64,000 nt of DNA from a bacterium (lineage in GTDB: Bacteria; Actinomycetota; Acidimicrobiia; Spongiisociales; ZC4RG35), in assembly GCA_024638655.1 (NCBI GenBank), contig JAHEJW010000011.1:1-64000 (forward strand), read 5' to 3'. The translations under genes and the position numbers were made by a program. Shown piece after piece: positions 29,323 through 39,403 of this stretch (within the stretch, counting starts at the first letter, position 1; every line of letters starts with the position of its first letter). The notes under the pieces are model-generated. The model was not told where the DNA came from. It saw only the letters and a list, made by a program, of their open reading frames with translations, and ran no database searches.

Positions 29323-29532
29323 TCAGCCGAAGACTGCGTAGCCCTGCTCCTCGATCGTCTGCTTGATCGTCTCGAGTTCGACGCTTGAATCGTCGAACTT
29401 GACGTTCATCGTTGCGTCGGAGATGGTCACTTGGACATTCTCCACGCCAGCTAGCGCTCCGACCGCACCTTCGAGGCTGGTCTTGCAGTGGTCGCAATGA
29501 ACCTCGGGTACCTGTAGCTGTATCTCAGTCAT
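29323..29532 (-). CDS. copZ: Heavy-metal-associated domain copper chaperone
   Basis: [46 protein letters not shown]; start overlaps the end of the merR gene. Confidence 0.8.
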   Translation of the reverse strand: MTEIQLQVPEVHCDHCKTSLEGAVGALAGVENVQVTISDATMNVKFDDSSVELETIKQTIEEQGYAVFG

Positions 29533-29938
29533 GAAATGCCTCTTTCGCACTGATTGTCTGACACTTGTCCGGATCGGTGCAATTTGCAGGGTCCATCTGT
29601 CTCGCTGCGGTTATCAGCTGCCCGAGACGATGTCTCGTTCTCTCCAACTCGTCCAGCTGGCGATCAACCTCGATGAGATGCTGCTCGAGCATGGAGACCA
29701 CATGACCGCATGTCGATTCGCCGGCATCCCTCATCTCGAGCACCATCTGAATCTCGGTCAGGGTGAGACCCGAAGACTGCGCATCACGGATGAATCCGAG
29801 ACGTCTCACCGCCGAGTCGTCATAGCTCCGATAGCCGTTGGGCATTCGCAGCGCATCAGGCAGAACGCCGATGTTCTCGTAGTAGCGGATCGTCTGGGGT
29901 GAGATGCCAGTCCTGGTCGCCAGCTCACCGATCTTCAT
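29525..29938 (-). CDS. MerR family metal-responsive regulator
   Basis: MKIGELATRTGISPQTIRYYENIGVLP; C-terminal Cys loop NCTDPDKC; first gene of merR-copZ-copA. Confidence 0.88.
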   Translation of the reverse strand: MKIGELATRTGISPQTIRYYENIGVLPDALRMPNGYRSYDDSAVRRLGFIRDAQSSGLTLTEIQMVLEMRDAGESTCGHVVSMLEQHLIEVDRQLDELERTRHRLGQLITAARQMDPANCTDPDKCQTISAKEAFHD

Positions 29939-29957
29939 ATCGTCAATGGTACCACCA

Positions 29958-29983
29958 AAACCTTATAGTCGGCTTCAGGGTTT
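29958..29983. promoter_or_regulatory. Candidate MerR operator/promoter dyad
   Basis: AAACC (29958-29962) ... GGTTT (29979-29983), 20-40 bp upstream of the merR start, with TATAAG-like sequence inside on the minus strand. Confidence 0.35.
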
Positions 29984-30001
29984 GACATTGTTGACCAACG
30001 G

Positions 30002-30033
30002 GAAGAGCCCCGGTCGGGGGACCGGGGCTCTTC
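30002..30033. terminator. Strong perfect 13-bp hairpin
   Basis: gaagagccccggt-cggggg-accggggctcttc, downstream of the 30091-30282(-) gene and upstream of merR; no U-tract. Confidence 0.55.
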
Positions 30034-30090
30034 GGTGTCTGGTGCGGGACGGGGAGGGGGAGAGGACCTGTCCCACCCAGAGGGATCGGT

Positions 30091-30282
30091 TCAGGCCTCG
30101 TCCAAGATCTTGCCGCGGACCCGGGGGAACCGGATCGGGGCATGCGCATGGCAATACTCGGCCTTGTTGTACTGGGAAAGTTTGGTGTCGCAGCCCTTCG
30201 TGGCGCACACACGTCCTTGCTTGAAACGCTTGGACGGGCGGGTGACGCCCTTTATGGCTGCTCCTTTAACAATGTCACTCAT
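30091..30282 (-). CDS. Small Cys/His-containing protein (possible zinc-binding)
   Basis: 63 aa MSDIVKGAAIKGVTRPSKRFKQGRVCATKGCDTKLSQYNKAEYCHAHAPIRFPRVRGKILDEA; good SD (CCAGGAGGG). Confidence 0.7.
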   Translation of the reverse strand: MSDIVKGAAIKGVTRPSKRFKQGRVCATKGCDTKLSQYNKAEYCHAHAPIRFPRVRGKILDEA

Positions 30283-30315
30283 AAGGATCGGGCCCTCCTG
30301 GAGCCTGGGCCGGGG

Positions 30316-30335
30316 TCTAGAACAAACGTTCTAGA
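30316..30335. promoter_or_regulatory. LexA/SOS-box-like palindrome
   Basis: TCTAGAAC-AAAC-GTTCTAGA, perfect 8-bp half-sites containing the GAAC-N4-GTTC core, 34 bp upstream of the start at 30282. Confidence 0.6.
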
Positions 30336-30457
30336 TGGTCGAGAGATTCCCGACGCGAGACCCATATTGTTGATTGCTCGTTCAAATTGTGCAAACCGAG
30401 GGGTTAACCGGGGCTAAATCGGCGTGCCCCCCTTTTGCCTTCAGACGTTCTTCGGTG

Positions 30458-32413
30458 CTATTTGGTTCCGGAGATTCCCAATTTTCGGAGAAACGCCTCG
30501 TTGTTGGGCTCCCTCCCCAGGAAGTTCCGCAGCATCTCGTCCCCATCGAGGGTGCCGCCTCTTTCCAGCACCTCCCGTCGATAGGCACGTCCCACTTCGG
30601 GGTTCGTGACCCCTTCCTCTTCAAAGCGGGAGAACATGTCGTCACCAAAGACCTCTGACCACATATACCCGTAATAGGAGGCGTCATAACCTCCCAGTAG
30701 GTGGCCGAACGAGGCGAGTGGGAATGTCCCTTCGTGCACCGGCAGGAGGGATAGCCTGGCCCCCTCCGTGTGGATCACGTCGAGGTCACGATCTGGTCCA
30801 CGATGCAGCTCCTGGTCCCACCACCCGTACTGGAGTTGTCTCAGTTGAAACATCGCTCGATTCAGATTTCGGGCTGCAACGAGCTGTTCGACGAGCTCGT
30901 CGGGTATCGGCTCGCCGGTCTCGTAATGCCTGGCGAACCGCTTGAGCACGTCGGCCCTCCAAATCCAGTGCTGCATGATCTGGCTGGGAGCTTCGACGAA
31001 ATCACGTTCAGTGTTCGTCCCCGAGAACCGGGCAAGCTCGGTCCGACCCAGGTTCTGATGAAGGACATGGCCGAACTCGTGGAAGAGGGTCTCCACCTGG
31101 CCGTGCTGCAGGAGCGACGGAGCATCTTTGGTCGGCTTGGTGAAGTTGGCGACCATCGCACAGATCGGGCTCTGGTAACTGCCGTCTTCGAGACGACGGC
31201 TCTGGATCAGCGGGAACTCTGCAGCGTGACCGTATTTGCCCTCACGGGGGAACAGGTCGAGGTAGAACCGGGACAGCTCCTCGCCCCTGTCGTCGTCGAG
31301 AATGGCGAACAGGCGAACGTCAGGATGCCACTTGTCGAATTCGTTGATCTCCTCGTAAGTGATCCCGAACATCTCCGAGGTGAGCTCGAACATCCCCTCC
31401 AGCACCTGATCGAGTGCGAAGTACTTGGCGACCTCGAAGTTGTCCACCCCATAATCGGTTCTTCGCTGCTGGGTGTCGTAGTAGCTCCAATCCCAGACCC
31501 TGACGACATCGCTCTCGTGGTCCTGGCCGAGCAACTCGGTCACCGTGGCGAGCTCTCCCTGACCAAGCTCCGTGAGGGGCTCGTAGAGCTCGTCGAAGAA
31601 CTGACTGACCCGTTCGGGCGACTTCGCCATTCTCTCCTCGAGACGATGGTGTGCCCATGTGGGCTGGCCAAAGGCCTCGGCGATCTCCTGTCGCAGTTGT
31701 ACCGCCTCTTCGAGGATCTTCCGATTCTCTTCCACGGCGACCGTGTTGAACTTGAAGCGAAGCTGCTCCCTGAGGTCTCGTCTCTTTGCGTTTTCCTGGA
31801 AGGGAATCAGGTGGGGATACTCGATCGTCACCTTGCTCTTTCCGGTTTCAGGATCGGTCTCGAGGGCGTCGATGAACGAGTCGGGTAACCCGGCGAGATC
31901 CTCACGATCGGCGAGGATCCAATCGTCCCACTCGTCGATGTTCTGTTGAAAGCGAACGCCAAGCTCGACCAATCGCTCGGTCTTCGCCTTGACGTCGGCG
32001 CGAGTGTCGGGATCGAGTTCGTGCCCTGCTCGTCTCAGATCTCTTTGGACGAACTCGAGAAAACGGGCCTTCTCGCCCAAGAGCGAGCCGGCCTCTTCTG
32101 TTTCGGCGTAGACCTGGACCGCGCTGTACAGATCGTCGCGAAACACCATTTCCACACCGAACTTGTCCAGCTTTTCCTCGATGTCTTTGGCCGCATCCCT
32201 GACTTCGCGATCAGGGTGGACATAGCCCATGAACGCATATTCCGTGAATGCGTGGGCCAGGATGTCGGCGATTCGGTCGAGGGGCTTCAGCGTGTTTTCG
32301 AAGGTCCGGGTGTCCTTGTCGGCGACGGTCTCGTCGAGGACGGCTCGCGCCTCGTCGATTGCCTTCTCGGCTCCTTCCCGGACCTGGGCAGGGGTGAGTG
32401 ATGAATATGACAT
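30458..32413 (-). CDS. M3 family metallopeptidase (oligopeptidase)
   Basis: Zinc motif LFHEFGHVLHQNL plus surrounding thimet/oligopeptidase pattern; start set at ATG 32413 (MSYSSLTPAQVREG). Confidence 0.9.
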   Translation of the reverse strand: MSYSSLTPAQVREGAEKAIDEARAVLDETVADKDTRTFENTLKPLDRIADILAHAFTEYAFMGYVHPDREVRDAAKDIEEKLDKFGVEMVFRDDLYSAVQVYAETEEAGSLLGEKARFLEFVQRDLRRAGHELDPDTRADVKAKTERLVELGVRFQQNIDEWDDWILADREDLAGLPDSFIDALETDPETGKSKVTIEYPHLIPFQENAKRRDLREQLRFKFNTVAVEENRKILEEAVQLRQEIAEAFGQPTWAHHRLEERMAKSPERVSQFFDELYEPLTELGQGELATVTELLGQDHESDVVRVWDWSYYDTQQRRTDYGVDNFEVAKYFALDQVLEGMFELTSEMFGITYEEINEFDKWHPDVRLFAILDDDRGEELSRFYLDLFPREGKYGHAAEFPLIQSRRLEDGSYQSPICAMVANFTKPTKDAPSLLQHGQVETLFHEFGHVLHQNLGRTELARFSGTNTERDFVEAPSQIMQHWIWRADVLKRFARHYETGEPIPDELVEQLVAARNLNRAMFQLRQLQYGWWDQELHRGPDRDLDVIHTEGARLSLLPVHEGTFPLASFGHLLGGYDASYYGYMWSEVFGDDMFSRFEEEGVTNPEVGRAYRREVLERGGTLDGDEMLRNFLGREPNNEAFLRKLGISGTK

Positions 32414-32495
32414 GGGAACTCGACCAGGGTAGTGCCATTGGGTAGACCTCTGAGAGCCCCGATGACATCCGGCAAGGGCAGCTCGAGGAGCCGCT

Positions 32496-33734
32496 TCAGC
32501 CGTCGGGCGGAGCAAATAGCGCCTCGGCCTGCTCCCGTGTCAGTGCCTCCTCAGGGTTGATCCCGTGACGATCGACAGCCGCGTCGATTCCGATCACGGG
32601 GTCGGGCAACTCCACCGGGCAGTCGCTGCCTCCAAGCAGGGGTATTCCTGATTCGAGCAGTGACTTGAAGCGATAGGCCCTACCCATTCGATCCGGTCCC
32701 AGTCTCTTCACCAGCCAGTCCTCTTCCGAGGCCAAAAAGGCGGGTTGGATGGATGCCGTGACACCGAGGTCCGCCATGCGCTGGATCGTGGCGTCGGTGA
32801 GTATCGAGGCGTGCTCCACCCTGAGCCTCGAAGGGTCGGCGCCGCTACCTATCAGGTCCTCGTGCACATCCAGCACCCGGTCGTTGGCCCTGTCGCCGAT
32901 TGCGTGGATTGCCACGACACCTCCCATGTCGAGCGAGGTCCTTCCCATCTCCACTGCATGAGCGTGATCGAACCGCTCGGTGCCCCTCGATTCGGGTTTG
33001 TCGGTGAATGGCTCGTACATCGCGGCGGTGTGCCCTCCGAGGCTGCCGTCTATGAACGCTTTGTATCCACGGAAGCGAATCCTGCCGTCGGCGCGATCGA
33101 GACGTTCTCTCGCCGAGGCCAGGGAGGCCGGTGTGTCGGCGATCACCAGGACATCGATGTCTATGGGCAGGTGCGGTGCGAGTCTGGCCAATGTTGCGAC
33201 CTCGTCCGAGAAGCCACACCAGACCGCCCCATCGACTGAAACGATCCCGGTGATGGAACCGATCCCCATGTCGGGGAGCATCTTCAGGGCGTGGAGGATC
33301 TCGTCATCCGACGGCTCGCGCGTCAGTGGCTCGAGTACGTCCGACACGAGGGAGATCGCAGTTTCCCGCAAGATGCCATTCGGTCTCCCCCGTGGATCCC
33401 GGTCAAGCGACCCACCCGGTGGATCCGGCGTTTCCGAATCGATCCCGGCGAGCCGCAGAGCCTCTCTGTTGGCCACAGCGATGTGACCGCAATACCGGTA
33501 GAGCAGGACAGGGTGATTCGGGACGACGTCATCGATGTCCTGTGCTGTGGGCAACCGGTGTTCACTGAGGCCTTCGTCGTTGAGACGCTGCCCGATCACC
33601 GGGCCCTCGATCTGCTCGCTCCTGTTCTTGACCGCAGCCAGGACAGAGGGGATGTCGGCGGACTCCATCAGCTCCAATCCGAGGACCATTGACACGTATC
33701 CGAACGGATGGAAGTGGTGGTCGTGGTAGGTCAT
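32496..33734 (-). CDS. Amidohydrolase family protein (YtcJ-like TIM-barrel core, short at both ends)
   Basis: DHHFHPFGY, RGYKAFIDGSLGGHTAAM, VAIHAIGDRANDRVLD, RVEHASILTD, LLGGSDCPVELPDP. Confidence 0.75.
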   Translation of the reverse strand: MTYHDHHFHPFGYVSMVLGLELMESADIPSVLAAVKNRSEQIEGPVIGQRLNDEGLSEHRLPTAQDIDDVVPNHPVLLYRYCGHIAVANREALRLAGIDSETPDPPGGSLDRDPRGRPNGILRETAISLVSDVLEPLTREPSDDEILHALKMLPDMGIGSITGIVSVDGAVWCGFSDEVATLARLAPHLPIDIDVLVIADTPASLASARERLDRADGRIRFRGYKAFIDGSLGGHTAAMYEPFTDKPESRGTERFDHAHAVEMGRTSLDMGGVVAIHAIGDRANDRVLDVHEDLIGSGADPSRLRVEHASILTDATIQRMADLGVTASIQPAFLASEEDWLVKRLGPDRMGRAYRFKSLLESGIPLLGGSDCPVELPDPVIGIDAAVDRHGINPEEALTREQAEALFAPPDG

Positions 33735-34537
33735 CTCAGGTGCTCCGGCATGGTGCTGGCCACGATCTCGCGGAGGTCCTCGTGGACTTTCCCGTTGCTG
33801 GCAATGTGGGCTCGAGCCTCGAGCTCCCCGGTCTCACCTGCTTCGTTTGTGAACTGGCCACCTGCCTCGGTCACCAGCAGGGACCCGGCAGCCACATCCC
33901 ATGGCTTGACGCCATGGGCGCCACCGTGCTCCCAATACGCATCGAACCTGCCGCAGGCCACCCATGCCAGGTCGAGTGCGGCCGCTCCCATGCGCCGGGT
34001 TCCGCGACTCCTTGTCATGACCTCTTCCAGGACGGCGAGGTAGCTGGCGGCGTGCTGTTGTCGGTCGTAGGGGAAACCGGTCACCAGCACCGAGTCCTCC
34101 AGCCGTGCAGTCTGAGACACATGGATCTCCTTGCCGTCGACCGAGGCTCCCTTTCCGCTCGCCGCTACGAACTCCTCATTGCGAGCCGCGTCGATGATCA
34201 CCCCTACCAAGGGCTTGGCGTTCTGCCAGAGAGCTACGGAGATGGCCACTTGAGGTATGCGATTCACGTAGTTGACGGTGCCGTCGAGTGGGTCGATGAT
34301 CCAAACCCGCCCCTCACGCCAGTCGCCGCCACCCTCCTCCTCGCCAAGGATCGAGTCGTCGGGGAAGTGCGAAGCGATTACCGCCCTTATGACGCGTTCG
34401 GACTCTTGGTCGATCTGCGTCACCGGATCGACCGATCCCTTCATCTCCGTCTCCAACGGATTGAAGAAGCCGGTCTGCACGATGTCGGCTCCGGCACGAG
34501 CAGCCCTCACCGCAACCCAGACGTCGCCTTCCCACAT
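33731..34537 (-). CDS. Inositol monophosphatase family protein
   Basis: GDDSILGEEEGGG-type motif (SILGEEEGGGDWREGRVWIIDPLDGTVNYVNRIP), WDVAAGSLLVTEAGG. Confidence 0.9.
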   Translation of the reverse strand: MWEGDVWVAVRAARAGADIVQTGFFNPLETEMKGSVDPVTQIDQESERVIRAVIASHFPDDSILGEEEGGGDWREGRVWIIDPLDGTVNYVNRIPQVAISVALWQNAKPLVGVIIDAARNEEFVAASGKGASVDGKEIHVSQTARLEDSVLVTGFPYDRQQHAASYLAVLEEVMTRSRGTRRMGAAALDLAWVACGRFDAYWEHGGAHGVKPWDVAAGSLLVTEAGGQFTNEAGETGELEARAHIASNGKVHEDLREIVASTMPEHLR

Positions 34538-34570
34538 GCGGAGTGACTCTATTTCTTTACCCTCGCGCCC

Positions 34571-36082
34571 GTGAAAGCGAGCCTCTTCGCCCTACTCGGT
34601 GCTGTCGTCTCCATCCTGGCGTTCCCTCCCTACGGCCCGGGCTGGCTGGTTGTGGTTGGGGTGGCGCTCTTCCTGGCGTCGCTTCGGATGGCGGAGAGCC
34701 CACGGGCGGGCTTGTTGTTGGGCTCTCTCTATGGGTTGGTGTTCTTCGGCGGGCTCATGTGGTGGCTGGTGAGGCTGGAGCTGATCGCCCTGATCCTGGT
34801 GCCGGTGCAGGCAGCGTTCCTGGCCATCTATGGATGGTGGCTCGCCAGATACGGCGACCAATCGCACGCGGCATGGTGGGGTTTGGCCACGGGAGGCTGG
34901 GCGGTGATGGAGCTGATTCGCTACCACTTCCCGGTCGGGGGTCTGGAGTGGGGTGCCGCCGGATATGCGCTCTCCGACAATGTGGTGACACGGTTCCCGG
35001 CATCGTTCATCGGTACATCGGGGTTGACGGTGACTGTCATAGCAGTCGCAGGGCTGATAGTTCTAGCGGCACAGGGCCACCGGCTCATCCGCCTGTGGCA
35101 CGCAGCTCTGCTCCTGGCGGTGGTGCTGGTATTCGCCACGACATGGGCCTTGTCGCGGACCATGGGCGAGATGTCTGGCCTCGCAGTGGTGATCGTTCAG
35201 GGATCGACCCCGTGCCCCTTCGAGCACTGCCCACCCAACGAGAGGCTGCGTACATATGAGCAGCACCTTGAACTGACGAAGACGATCGAGCCAGACAGTG
35301 CCTACCTCGTCGTTTGGTCGGAAGGGTCGACGGGTTCGACCAACGCAGACCCGGTGCTCAATCCTGAGATCGCTGCTGCCATCGGTGCGCAAGCACAGCG
35401 CATCGGCGCCTGGTTCCTCGTCGGAGGTGACCGAACCACCAGCGACACAAATTGGGTCAACGCCAATGTGGTCTTCGATCCCAGTGGAGAGATCGTCGGC
35501 GAGTACCGGAAGCAGCATCCGGTGCCTTTCGGCGAGTACGTGCCGTTACGACCGGTCTTCGGAGTCATCCCGGCGACTGATCGGGTGCCCCGAGACATGA
35601 TCCGCGGGGAGGGGCCCGTGGTGTTCGACATCGGCGAGTTCTCGCTCGGCTCGGTGATCAGTTTCGAGGGAGGGTTTTCGCGATACGCACTGCAACACCG
35701 GCGGGCAGACGCAAATCTGATCGTGGTGGCGACCAATGAAGGCTCTTACGGGATCGCTCCGACCGCTGATCAATTCATTGGCATGACGCGGATGAGAGCC
35801 GTCGAGCTGGGGGTCCCCGTGATCCACGCTGCGGTGACAGGGAAGTCGACCATCATCGATGCGGTCGGGGGGTTCGGTTCCACCACCGATTTGGGGACGG
35901 CCGAGATCTATCGTGACAGCGCCATTCCGAGCTCACTCGGAACTCTCTTTTCGACTATCGGCAACTCGGTGATGTGGGCGGCGGCGGTAGGGGCCATTCT
36001 CCTCTGGTGGCGAATTCGTGCCCTGGTAGGTTCGGTCGCCGAGTCAACCGAGAAGGGAATCACCGATGACGCAGGCCCTTGA
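34571..36082 (+). CDS. lnt: Apolipoprotein N-acyltransferase
   Basis: N-terminal TM region, then a nitrilase domain ([42 protein letters not shown]). Confidence 0.85.
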   Translation: MKASLFALLGAVVSILAFPPYGPGWLVVVGVALFLASLRMAESPRAGLLLGSLYGLVFFGGLMWWLVRLELIALILVPVQAAFLAIYGWWLARYGDQSHAAWWGLATGGWAVMELIRYHFPVGGLEWGAAGYALSDNVVTRFPASFIGTSGLTVTVIAVAGLIVLAAQGHRLIRLWHAALLLAVVLVFATTWALSRTMGEMSGLAVVIVQGSTPCPFEHCPPNERLRTYEQHLELTKTIEPDSAYLVVWSEGSTGSTNADPVLNPEIAAAIGAQAQRIGAWFLVGGDRTTSDTNWVNANVVFDPSGEIVGEYRKQHPVPFGEYVPLRPVFGVIPATDRVPRDMIRGEGPVVFDIGEFSLGSVISFEGGFSRYALQHRRADANLIVVATNEGSYGIAPTADQFIGMTRMRAVELGVPVIHAAVTGKSTIIDAVGGFGSTTDLGTAEIYRDSAIPSSLGTLFSTIGNSVMWAAAVGAILLWWRIRALVGSVAESTEKGITDDAGP

Positions 36083-38015
36083 GAACCTGCTCCAAGAGGA
36101 GCGGAAGTTCGAGCCGACCGCGGAGTTCACCGCTCAGGCCAATGGTCGGCCTGGTGTGCATGAAGAGGCCGCAAACGACTACCAGGCGTTTTGGAAGAAG
36201 CAGGCCCTCGAACGCATCACCTGGTTCACCGAGCCACAGGAGGTCCTCGACGACTCCAACCCGCCGTTCTTCAAGTGGTTCAAAGATGGCGAGCTGAACC
36301 TCTCGTACAACTGTCTCGATCGTCATTTGGAGGATCACGGCGACCAGGTGGCCTATCACTGGGTGGGTGAGCCCGGGGACACCAGGACTCTGACCTACAC
36401 AGAGCTGGCTGCCGAGGTGAACAAGTTCGCCAATGGCCTCAAGAGTCTCGGTTTGAAGAAGGGCGATCGCGTCGCCATCTACATGGGCATGATCCCCGAA
36501 CTGCCAATAGCGATGCTGGCCTGCGCCCGTCTAGGTGTCATCCACTCGGTCGTGTTCGGGGGGTTCTCCTCGGAGGCCCTCGCCTCGAGGATTCTCGATG
36601 GCGAGGCCCATGTGGTGATAACCCAGGACGGTGCCTGGCGGGGCGGAAGCGTCGTTCCTCTCAAGGCGAACACCGACATCGCCCTGCAGAAGACCCCGGG
36701 CGTCGAGCACGCGATCGTGGTCAGGCGGACCGATCATGGAGTGGACATGGAGGAGGGGCGCGATATCTGGTGGCACGACCTTGTCGATGGTCAGTCCGAT
36801 CAATGCGAGCCCGAGGTCCTCAATGCCGAGGATCCGCTCTACATCCTCTACACGTCGGGAACAACAGGACGGCCAAAGGGGATCGTGCACACCCAGGGCG
36901 GGTATCTGACCCAGGTGATGACAACGCACTCCTATGTCTTCGATCTGAAGCCAGATGAGGACATCTACTGGTGTGCCGCGGACATCGGCTGGGTGACCGG
37001 TCACAGCTACATCGTCTATGGGCCCCTGGCCAACCGCACCACGGGAGTGATGTACGAGGGCGCACCGAACTATCCCGATTTCGACCGGTTGTGGCAGATC
37101 ATCGAGGACTACAACGTCACGATCTTCTACACCGCCCCGACCGCGATCCGCGCCTTCATGAAATGGGGCGATGAGCACGTCGAGAAGCACGACCTCGCCT
37201 CGCTGCGGGTGATCGGCACCGTGGGCGAGCCGATCAATCCCGAAGCCTGGATCTGGTACCACGAGAAGATAGGAAGGGGCTCCAGCCCGATCGTGGACAC
37301 CTGGTGGCAGACGGAGACCGGCGCAATCATGATCACCCCGCTCCCTGGGGTTGTGGCGACCAAGCCCGGCTCGGCCACCATCCCATTCCCAGGCATTTCT
37401 GCCGACGTCGTCAACGAAGAGGGTGAGTCCGTGCCGCTCGGTGGTGGTGGATTCCTGGTGATCAACCAGCCGTGGCCAGCAATGGCCAGGACGATCTACG
37501 GCGACGACGAGCGGTATGTCGACACATATTGGTCGCGCTTCGATGGGCGCTACTTCCCCGGGGACGGATGCAAACGGGACGATGAGGGCTATTTCTGGCT
37601 CCTCGGTCGTGTCGACGACATCATGCTGGTGGCGGGCCACAACATCTCGACGACCGAGGTCGAGTCAGCCCTCGTCAGCCACCCGTCGGTGGCAGAGGCA
37701 GCAGTGGTAGGGCGGAAGGACGAATTGACCGGTCAGGCCATCGCGGCATTCGTCACACTGCGTGGAGACGTCCAGGGCGACGAGGACCTTCTTGCCGAAC
37801 TGCGTGACCACGTTGCCAACACCCTCGGTCCCATTGCCAAACCGAAGTCGCTGGTCTTCACCAACGATCTCCCCAAGACGAGGTCGGGCAAGATCATGCG
37901 GCGTCTGCTCCAAGACATCTCAGAGGACCGACAGCTCGGTGACGTGACCACGCTGGCCAACGCCGACATAGTGGCCGAGATAGCCGATAAGGCGAAGGAA
38001 GGCTCGCCCGAGTGA
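36066..38015 (+). CDS. acsA: Acetyl-CoA synthetase
   Basis: [71 protein letters not shown]. Confidence 0.94.
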   Translation: MTQALENLLQEERKFEPTAEFTAQANGRPGVHEEAANDYQAFWKKQALERITWFTEPQEVLDDSNPPFFKWFKDGELNLSYNCLDRHLEDHGDQVAYHWVGEPGDTRTLTYTELAAEVNKFANGLKSLGLKKGDRVAIYMGMIPELPIAMLACARLGVIHSVVFGGFSSEALASRILDGEAHVVITQDGAWRGGSVVPLKANTDIALQKTPGVEHAIVVRRTDHGVDMEEGRDIWWHDLVDGQSDQCEPEVLNAEDPLYILYTSGTTGRPKGIVHTQGGYLTQVMTTHSYVFDLKPDEDIYWCAADIGWVTGHSYIVYGPLANRTTGVMYEGAPNYPDFDRLWQIIEDYNVTIFYTAPTAIRAFMKWGDEHVEKHDLASLRVIGTVGEPINPEAWIWYHEKIGRGSSPIVDTWWQTETGAIMITPLPGVVATKPGSATIPFPGISADVVNEEGESVPLGGGGFLVINQPWPAMARTIYGDDERYVDTYWSRFDGRYFPGDGCKRDDEGYFWLLGRVDDIMLVAGHNISTTEVESALVSHPSVAEAAVVGRKDELTGQAIAAFVTLRGDVQGDEDLLAELRDHVANTLGPIAKPKSLVFTNDLPKTRSGKIMRRLLQDISEDRQLGDVTTLANADIVAEIADKAKEGSPE

Positions 38016-38030
38016 CCTTCCGAGAAACGA

Positions 38031-38453
38031 TCAGAGGGCCAGCGCCGAGACGAAGAACACGGCCATGATCACGAACGCCCCGGCGAGCTCGATCCCGATC
38101 GACGTGACAATCGCACGCAGGGCCTGTTTGGTGGATGGCCAGGCGGCGTCTTTTCCTTTTCGGCGGCGCTCGAAGAGGTAGATCGAAAGGACGAACCCAA
38201 GCGGCGCCCCGACGACCGGGACGACGAAGAACCCTACGACCGCACTGATGGCGGCAACGAGCAAGAGCCAGGCGGGTATTCCCGCCGCGCGGAGACGCTT
38301 CCCGGGATGCATGAATTTGAACACGGTGGCTGCCCCCGCCACCGCAAGGACCACTCCGAAGGCGACCCACCCCCACAGGCTCGACTCGACCAGGGCCCAC
38401 AAGAACACGGCGACCACCTGGAGGGCGAGGCCGGGCACCAAGACGGCAACCAC
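38031..38453 (-). CDS. DUF456 family membrane protein
   Basis: Hydrophobic; GFFVVPVVGAPLGFVLSIYLFERRRKGKDAAWPSTKQALRAI. True start may lie upstream. Confidence 0.65.
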   Translation of the reverse strand: MVAVLVPGLALQVVAVFLWALVESSLWGWVAFGVVLAVAGAATVFKFMHPGKRLRAAGIPAWLLLVAAISAVVGFFVVPVVGAPLGFVLSIYLFERRRKGKDAAWPSTKQALRAIVTSIGIELAGAFVIMAVFFVSALAL

Positions 38454-38522
38454 TCCGACGAGGCCGATGAGAACGACCAGGCCGGCGAGGAGGTCGTGTA
38501 TCTCCAGCTCTGGGCCCGTCGT

Positions 38523-39365
38523 TCAGCCCAGGGTCGAAGCCAACTCGGCCACCGCCGTGGAGGCTTCCACCAATACGGGCTCTCCGTGACCGAAGAGGGC
38601 CACGTCGTAGTCGAAGCCGGCGAGCTTCTGTATCGAGGCGTTGGCCAGTTGCATGTCCTGGCTGAAGTCCGGGTTGGCCCCGATCACCCCACCATCAGCG
38701 CCGTTCAGAGCATCCCCCGCCACGAGGATGCCGCCCGCCGGGTCGAGCACAGAAATGTGCCCTGGTGTGTGACCCGGAGTCGCGATCACCTGTAGATCGA
38801 AGATCGACTCGCCGTCGTCGACCACGATGCCTTCGACATCTGCAGTGATTGCGGCCACGTCTCCCGCGCCTGCGTACCACTGCGCATCTGGCGCTTTGGA
38901 CAACACAGCCTCCAGGCTGCCCTGATGATCGGGATGCTTGTGGGTGACGACCACATGACCGACCGCGTCCCACCCCAGGTCGATTTCGGTGAGTGCCAAC
39001 TCGATGGATCCGTCGCTTCCCGATACGCCGGTGTCGATGAGCGCCGCCTCCCCCTCCCGGTACAGGATGTAAGCCGAGACAAAGCCCAGGTTCACCCGTC
39101 GATAGTCGAACCTCTGCGTTTCACTCTCGGTGGGTGATGAGGCGGTCGTCGAAGTCGTTCTGGGGGCAGCAGAAGTCCCCGCACCGTCACCTCCGGAAGA
39201 GGTGGAGGATGTGTCGCCGTCTGCGTCTGTCGGATCGGATGCGCACGCAGTCGTGCCAAGCACCAGGACTGCCAGCCCGGCTTTGCCCATGTCCCTGAGG
39301 ACCATCCTTCTCGTCTTCAGTGCGTATGCGGTCATGGGGTCAAACCTACGCCAGGTCAGCTGCAA
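38523..39365 (-). CDS. MBL-fold metallo-hydrolase, predicted lipoprotein
   Basis: [12 protein letters not shown] lipobox; [14 protein letters not shown] (HxHxDH); [20 protein letters not shown]. Confidence 0.8.
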   Translation of the reverse strand: MQLTWRRFDPMTAYALKTRRMVLRDMGKAGLAVLVLGTTACASDPTDADGDTSSTSSGGDGAGTSAAPRTTSTTASSPTESETQRFDYRRVNLGFVSAYILYREGEAALIDTGVSGSDGSIELALTEIDLGWDAVGHVVVTHKHPDHQGSLEAVLSKAPDAQWYAGAGDVAAITADVEGIVVDDGESIFDLQVIATPGHTPGHISVLDPAGGILVAGDALNGADGGVIGANPDFSQDMQLANASIQKLAGFDYDVALFGHGEPVLVEASTAVAELASTLG

Positions 39366-39403
39366 AGCGCACGGCGCCGATGAAGCGCGGTAGGTTTCTC
39401 ATC

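Noticed and set aside
30770-31888. 372-aa plus-strand ORF opposite the M3 peptidase
   Set aside because: Shadow ORF; the minus strand has the HEFGH zinc motif
36531-37640. 369-aa minus-strand ORF opposite acsA
   Set aside because: Antisense artefact; composition and lack of motifs contrast with clear acetyl-CoA synthetase on +
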